In this document: in pieces, positions 25,263 to 32,702 of the stretch
How positions within the stretch are numbered: position 1 is the first letter of the stretch
Layout: each line of letters opens with the position of its first letter
DNA from: UBA6921 sp031363085
GTDB lineage: Bacteria > Pseudomonadota > Gammaproteobacteria > SG8-11
Assembly: GCA_031363085.1 (NCBI GenBank)
Contig: JANLTU010000052.1
Coordinates: 1-64,000 of the forward strand
DNA: 64,000 nt
Direction: 5' to 3'
Made by a program: the position numbers and the translations under genes
The notes under the pieces: model-generated
The model's database searches: none
What the model was told of the DNA's origin: nothing
Seen by the model: the letters and a program-made list of their open reading frames with translations, nothing else

Positions 25263-28200
25263 TTACCTTGCTCCGCTCGCTTGTTTTATTCGATGGGTAA
25301 AGTGGTGCAGCGTGTGTCGACGCAAATAAGGTTTAATCGCTTTGTTTATTTCCAGATACGAAACTTCCCGGCCGAGCTCACGGGTTCGGATTCTACCCAT
25401 CTCCGCATGCCCGATCTCGGATATTTCCGCCGACGTTTTTTGGCGCGCGTGAATGCGGAACGCGCCCAGAAAGCGCGCAGTGTGCGCAAAACGTCCTCCC
25501 GCATTGCGAAAACGCAGCAATAAATCCCAATCCATTGCAAAGCGGAAAGACTCATCGATGGCGCCCCCGGCCGTGTCCCAGAGCGACCGCCGCCAAAACA
25601 GTGTTTCTTGCGGAACATAATCCGCCCAAGACAAAACTTCACCATCGTGACCCGGCAGTATCCAGCTTCCAATTTCCTTGTCGTCTTCATTTATCAGCAA
25701 TCGATTGCCATAGACCACATCCACTTCGGGGTGGCGCACAAGATAATCGGCCACACACGCCAGTGCACCGGGCAGCAACAGATCATCTGAGTTTAACCAA
25801 GCCATGATTTCGCCGCTGGTTTTTGCAAAACCGCGATTGATCGCCTGAGACTGCCCATTGTCAATACGTGACTCCCAACAGGCGAGCCGGTCTTCGTATT
25901 TCTTCAAAACCGAAACCGTGTCATCTGACGAGCCACCATCTTGAACCACGTATTCAAGCTTTGGATAGGCTTGGTCCAATACGCTGAGCAGTGTGCGTTC
26001 GATGTACGGACCCTGCTGGTACGACGGCGTCACTATCGAAATCGTCGGGAGCTGTTCAAGGGGCGTGCGACCGGCATAATGCCGGATCGGTCGCAACGCA
26101 ATCGCGGGGTACTGGTTCAGATTACCTAAACGAGGAGCCAGTTTTTTCTTAATACGCTCTCTGATAACCCCACTTAAGTGCGCCAGCGATTCTCTTGGGC
26201 TCAACAGAAAATGCGCCCTGCGATACGCTTCAATCGCTTTGCGGATTTCTTGAATGACGGACTCTTTTTGTTGTAGTTCGATTTCAAGCTGTGCGGCGGC
26301 GACCAATTCAACTTTTTGAGTTTCTATCGTCTTCGCCTGTTCCGCGATTTCGGCTACCGCCTCGCGCATCGCCGCATCCTTCTGCGCGAACACCGCCTGT
26401 AAATCAGCCAGAGTCTGCTCCTGGGTTGCAAGGATGAGCTGCACATCGACACAGGCCCGATCTTTTTCGGCGAGCAGTGCCTCCGACTCGCTGACAACAA
26501 TCTCCAGCTTGGCAAGGGCGTGCTCTTTTCGTGCAAGGGCGGTTTGTGTCTCGACGAGGCTCCTATTCTTTTGCTCAAGCATAGCCTGCAACTCGTCGAG
26601 CGCTTTGTTTTTTTGTACGAGAGCACTCTGTGTTTCGGCAAGCGCCTGATCTTTTTCGTCAAGCATCGCCTGCGCGTTGCCCACAGTAACTTCCAACTCG
26701 GCAAGAGCCTGGTCTTTCCGTGCAAGGGCAACGTGTGTCTCTACAAGAGACTTGGCATTTTGCGCAAGCATGGACTGCGACTGGTTGAGTGCTTTGTCCT
26801 TCTGACCAAGAGCAACTTGTGTATCGGTAAGCGCTCTGTCCTTCTGCGCAACAATAGCTTGCGCTTCTGCAAGCGCACGATCTTTCTCGACAAGCCTCAC
26901 CTGCAAACTGTTCGCAGTAACCTCCAACTCGGCAAAAACTTGATCTTTTCGCGCAAGAGCAAATTGTGTCTCGACGAGGCTCCGGTCTTTTTGCACAAGC
27001 ATGGACTGCAACTGGTTAAGCGCTTTGTCCATTTGTCCGAGCGCCACCTGTGTGTCGGCAAGCGCCCGGTCCTTCTGCGCAGCAACAGCTTGCGCATCAG
27101 CAAGAGCTCGATCTTTTTCGGCGAGCAGCACCTGCGAATTGTGAGCAGCAACCTCCAGCTCGGCAAGCGCATGGTCCTTTTGTGCAAGGGCGTATTGTGT
27201 CTCGACAAGACTTTCGTCCTTCTGCATGAGAACGGCTCGTGTATCTGCAAGCGCGCGATCCCTTTCCGTAAGCATCGCGTGCACTTCACTGAGCGCGGCC
27301 TGCGACTCGTTGATCGCCCGATCCTTTTGTGCCAGAGCAACTTGCATATCGGCGAACGTCTTGTCCTTTTGCGCAAGCATGACCTGCAAGTCGGCAAGTG
27401 CTCTATCCCTGTGTGTGTGCAAAGCCTGCAATTCGCCGTGTGCGACCTGGGCTTGCGCGAGATCTCGATCTCTTTGCTCGATAGTGGATTGTGCATCGGC
27501 AAGCATCGCGGATTGCGTTTGAATCACCCGCTCTTTCCCAACCAAAGATGCCTGCGATTCGGCCAGCATCCTGTCCTTCTGCGCAACAGCAGAATGCGCG
27601 TCAGAAACCGTCGTCGACTGTAATTGAATCACACGCTCTTTTTCGACAAGCACCGCCTGTGACTCTGCGAGGGCTTTGTCTTTTTGCACAAGACTGGATC
27701 GCGCGCCTGCAACCGCTGCAGCGTGTTCCTGAATCACTTGTTCTTTTTCGACCAAGGCAGCCTGCAACTCACCCACTAGTCTTTCTTTTAGCGCCAAGGC
27801 AGCTTGTGTATTAGCAAGACTTCGGTCACTTTGCTTCAACATCGCCAACGACTCATCTTGAATCGCTTGCGATTTGGCGAGCGCACCCTCCTTTTGTGCA
27901 AGAGCGGATTGCACGTCGGCAACCATCGCAGACTGCATTTGAATAACGCGCTCCTTTTCGACGAGCGCAACCTGCGACTCAGCAAACCCCCGGTCTTTTT
28001 GCGCAAGAGCGGTTTGTGTATCCGCGAACGCATTAGATTGCGCTTGAATGACGCGTTCCTTTTCTACTAAAGCTGATTGCAACTCCTGTTGTGCGGCCTG
28101 GGCATCGGCGAGAACTTTATCCTTGTAGGTTAAGGCGGCCTGTGCTTCAGCAAGAATGACTGCCTGTTGCTGTATGACAACCTCCTTCTCTACAGATTGG

Positions 28201-28274
28201 GCGTTTTGGTTGCGCAGGGACAGATCGCGCGCATTAAGGAGACTCCACAACACTTTATGATCTTGGCTCTTCAT
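25263..28274 (-). CDS. Giant coiled-coil glycosyltransferase fusion
   Basis: A 1003-residue protein in two parts. Residues about 25-680 form an uninterrupted heptad-based coiled coil made of 14-residue units of the type QKDRALADTQVALA or VEKERVIQ-QSA-AD; longer 77-residue units recur inside it. A basic linker (about 690-735) leads to a C-terminal GT2 domain (about 742-960) with 'ISIVTPSYQQGPYIERTLLS', 'VQDGGSSDDT', 'DNGQSQAINRGF', the DxD-like 'LNSDDLLLPGAL', 'DVVYGNR', and 'MDWDLLLRFRNAGGRF'. Fully helical, the coil would span roughly 95-100 nm. Its ATG overlaps the sulfotransferase stop by 4 nt; wzt and wzm lie just upstream. In E. coli O9a the WbdD coiled coil sets O-antigen length before ABC export, so a ruler role is proposed here. 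Confidence 0.85.
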   Translation of the reverse strand: MKSQDHKVLWSLLNARDLSLRNQNAQSVEKEVVIQQQAVILAEAQAALTYKDKVLADAQAAQQELQSALVEKERVIQAQSNAFADTQTALAQKDRGFAESQVALVEKERVIQMQSAMVADVQSALAQKEGALAKSQAIQDESLAMLKQSDRSLANTQAALALKERLVGELQAALVEKEQVIQEHAAAVAGARSSLVQKDKALAESQAVLVEKERVIQLQSTTVSDAHSAVAQKDRMLAESQASLVGKERVIQTQSAMLADAQSTIEQRDRDLAQAQVAHGELQALHTHRDRALADLQVMLAQKDKTFADMQVALAQKDRAINESQAALSEVHAMLTERDRALADTRAVLMQKDESLVETQYALAQKDHALAELEVAAHNSQVLLAEKDRALADAQAVAAQKDRALADTQVALGQMDKALNQLQSMLVQKDRSLVETQFALARKDQVFAELEVTANSLQVRLVEKDRALAEAQAIVAQKDRALTDTQVALGQKDKALNQSQSMLAQNAKSLVETHVALARKDQALAELEVTVGNAQAMLDEKDQALAETQSALVQKNKALDELQAMLEQKNRSLVETQTALARKEHALAKLEIVVSESEALLAEKDRACVDVQLILATQEQTLADLQAVFAQKDAAMREAVAEIAEQAKTIETQKVELVAAAQLEIELQQKESVIQEIRKAIEAYRRAHFLLSPRESLAHLSGVIRERIKKKLAPRLGNLNQYPAIALRPIRHYAGRTPLEQLPTISIVTPSYQQGPYIERTLLSVLDQAYPKLEYVVQDGGSSDDTVSVLKKYEDRLACWESRIDNGQSQAINRGFAKTSGEIMAWLNSDDLLLPGALACVADYLVRHPEVDVVYGNRLLINEDDKEIGSWILPGHDGEVLSWADYVPQETLFWRRSLWDTAGGAIDESFRFAMDWDLLLRFRNAGGRFAHTARFLGAFRIHARQKTSAEISEIGHAEMGRIRTRELGREVSYLEINKAIKPYLRRHTLHHFTHRIKQASGAR
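26532..27182 (-). repeat. Higher-order coding repeats (231, 231, 189 bp)
   Basis: Inside the coiled-coil gene three consecutive long units are recognisable: 26952-27182 and 26721-26951 (77 codons each) and 26532-26720 (63 codons). Each begins with a 21-residue block (R/Q-KD-..-AELEV) followed by four, four and three 14-residue blocks. Every unit is a whole number of heptads, so gain or loss of units keeps both the reading frame and the coiled-coil register. Confidence 0.85.
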
Positions 28275-29050
28275 GCTTGATACCCGAGAAGTTGGTTAGC
28301 CTTTGCAATAGAACTATTTCTAGAAAATAATTTGTCATCTTCAGAAGTGTTTTCGGTAGGTAAGATATTCCGCGCTTGCGCCGTTTTTGAAGGAACGGCT
28401 AGAGTGTTGTCCCCTGTGCATTTGTTAAAATCCGAAAATGTCTCAAGCTGGCGATCAACTTGTCCAATCGAAAGCCCCAGCTCCTGCATAACCTGAATTA
28501 ACGCTTCTCGGGGCGACGTTTGCAGTGCTTCCAAAGAAACTTTCGGGAACTCCGACACAGCATGAGCGTAAGCCAGATACGCCGACCCAAAATCTTTCAC
28601 AGATAAATTTTCCATATGAACGAAATTGTGCCGAATTGACCGATATACGTTCTTGGCTTTGCGCGTAATCACCAACGGCTGAATTGAAAATCCAGCATCA
28701 GCAAGATAAATAGGTTGTTCGAGAATACCGCTAGGTACCACCATGTCACCCAAGGTTTGCGGTAGAAAATTAACCGTTACCCAGTCACGAATAATCAACT
28801 TCTTTCTTTTAGCCTGTGCGCGCTCGACCAGTAATGAAATTTGCTGCGCATAAGACAAGTCTTGGAATTGGCCAATCTCATTTACATCAATGAGCCCAAG
28901 CCATTCCAAAGCTTGCCGGGCCACGGGAACTACCGATGCGGCAGGATTGACCTCTGACAAAACTGAACAACCAGGGCACACACCGAGAAGTCTATTCACC
29001 AGCGTTCCGCCAGAACGAGCAAAAGAATAAATCACTCGGATGGAGTTCAT
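28271..29050 (-). CDS. Sulfotransferase family protein
   Basis: A 259-residue P-loop protein. The N-terminus 'IRVIYSFARSGGTLVNRLLG' is the 5'-phosphosulfate loop that binds PAPS, and 'PLVITRKAKNVYRSIRHNF' fits the 3'-phosphate-binding region (R..NVYRS). The remainder is helical and poorly conserved, as usual. It would sulfate a carbohydrate or another acceptor in the cytoplasm before export. It lies between wzt and the coiled-coil glycosyltransferase gene, overlapping the latter by 4 nt, which links it to the end stage of polysaccharide assembly. Confidence 0.75.
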   Translation of the reverse strand: MNSIRVIYSFARSGGTLVNRLLGVCPGCSVLSEVNPAASVVPVARQALEWLGLIDVNEIGQFQDLSYAQQISLLVERAQAKRKKLIIRDWVTVNFLPQTLGDMVVPSGILEQPIYLADAGFSIQPLVITRKAKNVYRSIRHNFVHMENLSVKDFGSAYLAYAHAVSEFPKVSLEALQTSPREALIQVMQELGLSIGQVDRQLETFSDFNKCTGDNTLAVPSKTAQARNILPTENTSEDDKLFSRNSSIAKANQLLGYQA

Positions 29051-29081
29051 CGCAATCTCGCATTAAAAACAGAAACATCTA

Positions 29082-30401
29082 CTACTTATAGGGCACAGTA
29101 GTTCTCATGTTAAGAGTAGTACGAATGCAGCAATTTGTTGGTAAGCCGAACATGCCTAAAAAGGGTGCGCGTTTTGTCTCGTAGTCCCATTCGATATGTA
29201 AAGGACCGATCCATTCGGTGTTATCAATCATTGTGCCGCGATTCTCAAGAGTTGGCTGGCCGTAGGCAAACATTAACGAGTACAGCCCGGCTTCGAGCAT
29301 CAGACCAACCTCGAATTCAACAACAGCGAAGTGCGCATCACCAGAAGAACGCGCTTCCATCCCCATCAGATAGGTGCCGGTATTCGACACGATTTGGTCG
29401 AAACGATTCTTTAAGGTAAGGGAGATATGTCCAGTTTCACTAGGTGTTGTTCGGAAAAAAACCTGCATCTTGATGGTGTCACCCATCCTGGCATGGGAAG
29501 TCACTTGTCCATCCGACCCAAGCAACCGAACCGCCAGCAACCTGCGCCCCTTTTCTGCATCATCTGGAACCGACCAAAGCGCAGTGCGCTTAATTTCAGC
29601 CAACATAACAACTGCGGTCTGAGGTGTAGTCGCCTGAAAAAAATTGGATACTGACTCTTGTGGAGCTGTGGGCGACTGCTCCGCTAAATAGGCACGCACC
29701 GCAGCTTTGCTGTCCCCGACATAGGCAAGCATTCCCTTCCTGAGATACACCGCCGTAGAACATAAATCCCGCACCGTACCCATGTCGTGGGAAACAAACA
29801 ACAATGTGAGGCCCCTCTCGCGCATCTGACGCAAACGCCCAAAACATTTTTGCTGAAAAAAGAAATCACCGACACTCAACGCCTCATCAACGATAAGTAT
29901 CTCTGGCTCCAACACCACATGCACGGCAAACGCCAAGCGCACCAGCATTCCGCTGGAGTAGGTTTTAACGGGTCGGTTCAGCACATCGCCAATGTCTGCA
30001 AAACTCACGATATCATCGAAGCGTTGCTCCACCTCAGCACGGGAGAGCCCCAGCAGCAACCCGTTGAGAAATACGTTTTCATTCCCCGTGTATTCCGGAT
30101 TAAATCCGCTGCCCAGTTCGAGCAAGGCGGCGACTCGACCATTCACTTTCACTGCGCCACTGGTCGGGGTGAGCGTTTTGGTAATGATCTCCAACAGAGT
30201 ACTTTTACCGCTGCCGTTGCGCCCGATGATCGCTACTGATTCACCGCGCTTGACCTCGAAATTGATGTCCCGCAAAGCCCAAACCTCACCCACGCCTTTG
30301 GCGCATGAAGGAATCAATGCATGACATAAGCGTGCGCGCTGGTTTGCATACACCCGGTAGCATTTACTGACATTGGTCACCGAGATTGCAATGTCGCTCA
30401 T
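29082..30401 (-). CDS. wzt: O-antigen ABC exporter ATPase with glycan-binding domain
   Basis: A 439-residue protein. The N-terminal nucleotide-binding domain has Walker A GRNGSGKST (near residue 65), the Wzt-type signature 'KTYSSGMLVRLAFAV', Walker B 'EILIVDEAL' and 'LLFVSHD'. From about residue 265 a beta-sandwich C-terminal domain ('GDTIKMQVFF', 'GLMLEAGLYSLMFAYG') matches the Wzt carbohydrate-binding domain, which in E. coli O9a recognises the capped non-reducing end. Its presence implies export of a finished, end-marked chain. It is coupled to wzm by a 4-nt overlap. Confidence 0.94.
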   Translation of the reverse strand: MSDIAISVTNVSKCYRVYANQRARLCHALIPSCAKGVGEVWALRDINFEVKRGESVAIIGRNGSGKSTLLEIITKTLTPTSGAVKVNGRVAALLELGSGFNPEYTGNENVFLNGLLLGLSRAEVEQRFDDIVSFADIGDVLNRPVKTYSSGMLVRLAFAVHVVLEPEILIVDEALSVGDFFFQQKCFGRLRQMRERGLTLLFVSHDMGTVRDLCSTAVYLRKGMLAYVGDSKAAVRAYLAEQSPTAPQESVSNFFQATTPQTAVVMLAEIKRTALWSVPDDAEKGRRLLAVRLLGSDGQVTSHARMGDTIKMQVFFRTTPSETGHISLTLKNRFDQIVSNTGTYLMGMEARSSGDAHFAVVEFEVGLMLEAGLYSLMFAYGQPTLENRGTMIDNTEWIGPLHIEWDYETKRAPFLGMFGLPTNCCIRTTLNMRTTVPYK

Positions 30402-31195
30402 ACGAGATCGGCAAACGTTGGGCGCAGTCGCCGGAAGATGAGCAAGGACACAGCACTGAACATGACCGACAGCAGCAAATAAACAGCTAATCCTTTCAGG
30501 TTGGGTGCAATACCCATGAACATCACTTGCCGGAACTGCTCGACGATAAAAGTGAGTGGGTTGGCCATCAAGATTTGTTGGAACACCTCGGGTGCAGCAT
30601 CAATGCTGAAAAAGATCGGCGTTAAAAAAAGCAGCGCATGCGCAACCAGCCCGGTGAGTTGGTCAATGTCCCGCACGATTACACCCAATGCGGCAAGCAG
30701 CCAGCCAACCCCTAATAAAACTGGAAAGAAAGCAGCGAGAATCATGGGAAAATAAAGCAGCATGAATGTCGGCGTGCCATAGAGAAATATATAGCCCACG
30801 AGCCAAACAGCGATACTGATGAACGCGTGTGCCATCGCGGCAATTGCCATGACCCAAGGCAATATCTCCAGTGGGAATACCACTTTCTTAACAAAGTTAG
30901 GATTAGCCGTAATAAGAACCGGCCCCTTTTTCAGGCACTCGGCAAAGGCATTGAAAATGATCAAGCCAAGAAACAGCATAAAAGCATAGTCTTTCGTGTC
31001 CCCAGAAAAACCCCAGCGCGCTTTGAGAACCACACCGAAAGCGAGCGTATAGACCGCCAGCAAAAATAGTGGTTGGGCGAAAGACCAGAACAAGCCACCA
31101 AACGAACCTCGGTAGCGGCCGGTGAACTCGCGCTTAACAAGTTCCAACACCAAGCTGCTGTGACGCCACAGGGTTTGGAAATTTCTGTTTTGCAC
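30398..31195 (-). CDS. wzm: O-antigen ABC exporter permease
   Basis: A 265-residue inner-membrane protein with six hydrophobic helices and the ABC-2 permease pattern: 'LVLELVKREFTGRYRGSFGGLFWSFAQPLFLLAVYT', 'ANPNFVKKVVFPLEILPW', 'GLVAHALLFLTPIFFS', 'NPLTFIVEQFRQVMF'. With Wzt it forms the channel that moves undecaprenyl-diphosphate-linked polysaccharide across the inner membrane. Length and topology are normal. Confidence 0.94.
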   Translation of the reverse strand: MQNRNFQTLWRHSSLVLELVKREFTGRYRGSFGGLFWSFAQPLFLLAVYTLAFGVVLKARWGFSGDTKDYAFMLFLGLIIFNAFAECLKKGPVLITANPNFVKKVVFPLEILPWVMAIAAMAHAFISIAVWLVGYIFLYGTPTFMLLYFPMILAAFFPVLLGVGWLLAALGVIVRDIDQLTGLVAHALLFLTPIFFSIDAAPEVFQQILMANPLTFIVEQFRQVMFMGIAPNLKGLAVYLLLSVMFSAVSLLIFRRLRPTFADLV

Positions 31196-31253
31196 TAACG
31201 TCTCAGCCGCGTTACCGACCGCCTAGTTGGAACTTTGGATTTCGGAATTAGCA

Positions 31254-31796
31254 TTATTTGAACAACTCCGCTTGTTTCAGCGAGTGCCCTGCTTTGTCTT
31301 TTAACGACAGCATCGGCTCAGCCTGCCCGGGCCACTTGACCGAGAGCTCGGGATCATTCCAAGCGATACAACGCGCATGCTCCGGCGCATAGAAATCAGT
31401 CGTCTTATAAAGACACTCGGCGTACTCCGACAGCACGAGAAAGCCATGCGCAAATCCATGTGGGATCCAATGCATGCGTTGGTTAGTTGCTGAGAGATTC
31501 ACGCCCACCCACCTCCCGAACGTCGGCGAACTGCGCCGCAAGTCGACCGCAACATCGAAGATTTCACCAATGACCACCCTTACTAATTTCCCTTGTGCCT
31601 GTTTGATCTGGTAATGCAAGCCGCGCAATACGTTCTTCGCGGAACGTGAGTGGTTATCTTGCACAAACTCGGTGTGAATCCCACACTCCACTAGCTCCCT
31701 TTTATTATAGCTTTCAAAAAAAAATCCGCGTTCGTCGCCGAAGACTTTCGGTTCGAGAATCAACACATCTGGAATTGCGGTAGGTATAACTTTCAT
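31254..31796 (-). CDS. rmlC: dTDP-4-dehydrorhamnose 3,5-epimerase
   Basis: A 180-residue cupin-fold epimerase (rfbC). It shows 'ILEPKVFGDERGFFFESYN', 'QDNHSRSAKNVLRGLHYQ' (catalytic His), 'GKLVRVVIGEIFDVAVDLRRSSPTFG', 'IPHGFAHGFLVLSE' and 'YKTTDFY'. It inverts C-3 and C-5 of dTDP-4-keto-6-deoxyglucose. The ATG at 31796 is preferred over an in-frame TTG one codon upstream; either way it starts within a few bases of the rmlA stop, so the two are coupled. Confidence 0.94.
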   Translation of the reverse strand: MKVIPTAIPDVLILEPKVFGDERGFFFESYNKRELVECGIHTEFVQDNHSRSAKNVLRGLHYQIKQAQGKLVRVVIGEIFDVAVDLRRSSPTFGRWVGVNLSATNQRMHWIPHGFAHGFLVLSEYAECLYKTTDFYAPEHARCIAWNDPELSVKWPGQAEPMLSLKDKAGHSLKQAELFK

Positions 31797-31799
31797 CAA

Positions 31800-32675
31800 C
31801 TAAAAGACGCGGTCACGTAATATGTCAAAGAGGTACTTCCCGTAGCCGTTTTTAGCCAGTGGCGCGGCCAGCATTTCAAGATCGCCAGCGCTGATGTAGC
31901 CCATGCGATAGGCGATCTCCTCCGGGCAAGCGATCTTAAGTCCCTGCCGACGCTCGATGGTTTCGACGAATTGCGCTGCTTCGAGCAACGTCTCGTGCGT
32001 ACCGGTATCCAGCCACGCAATGCCGCGCCCCATCACCTGCACATCCAATTGGCCGCGCTCCAGATAGCGCCGGTTGACGTCAGTGATCTCCAGTTCGCCG
32101 CGTGCCGAGGGCTGGATCGCGCGCGCAATATCCACTACCTGATTGTCGTAGAAGTATAGTCCAGTCACGGCGTAGCGTGATTTGGGGTGCTTGGGCTTTT
32201 CCTCAATCGAAATGGCATGGCCATCACGATTAAATTCCACCACCCCGTAGCGCTCCGGGTCGTTGACCGGGCAGGCGAAAACCGTCGCGCCGATTGTCTT
32301 TGCGGCGGCAATGCTGAGATTGTTCGAAAGATCATGACCGTAAAAAATGTTGTCACCCAGCACCAGCGCGCAAGCTTCGCGGCCGATAAATTCGGCGCCG
32401 ATGATGAACGCCTGCGCGATGCCGTTCGGTTCGGCTTGTACTGCGTACTGAATGTTCAAACCCCAACGCTGACCGTCACCCAGCAACTGCTCGAAGCGCG
32501 CAATATCCTGCGGCGTGGAGATCAGTAAAATATCGCGAATACCCGCAAGCATCAGCGTGCTCAGCGGGTAGTAGACCATCGGCTTGTCATACACCGGCAG
32601 GAGCTGTTTCGACATCACCTGCGTGGCCGGGTATAGGCGCGTGCCTGATCCGCCAGCCAACACTATGCCTTTCAT
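31800..32675 (-). CDS. rmlA: Glucose-1-phosphate thymidylyltransferase
   Basis: A 291-residue nucleotidyltransferase (rfbA). The N-terminus is 'KGIVLAGGSGTRLYPATQVMSKQLLPVYDKPMVYYPLS', with 'LVLGDNIFYGHDL', 'EEKPKHPKS', and 'WLDTGTHETLLEA'. It makes dTDP-glucose, the first step to both dTDP-rhamnose and the dTDP-3-amino sugar in this cluster. Full length. rmlB, which normally accompanies it, is not found in the window. Confidence 0.96.
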   Translation of the reverse strand: MKGIVLAGGSGTRLYPATQVMSKQLLPVYDKPMVYYPLSTLMLAGIRDILLISTPQDIARFEQLLGDGQRWGLNIQYAVQAEPNGIAQAFIIGAEFIGREACALVLGDNIFYGHDLSNNLSIAAAKTIGATVFACPVNDPERYGVVEFNRDGHAISIEEKPKHPKSRYAVTGLYFYDNQVVDIARAIQPSARGELEITDVNRRYLERGQLDVQVMGRGIAWLDTGTHETLLEAAQFVETIERRQGLKIACPEEIAYRMGYISAGDLEMLAAPLAKNGYGKYLFDILRDRVF

Positions 32676-32702
32676 ATGGGCATCCTCCCGTTATTTTTTA
32701 TC

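Noticed and set aside
26520..27623. 367-codon open frame on the + strand opposite the coiled-coil gene
   Set aside because: It mirrors the codon periodicity of the repetitive coding strand; its product is a low-complexity shadow with no domain.
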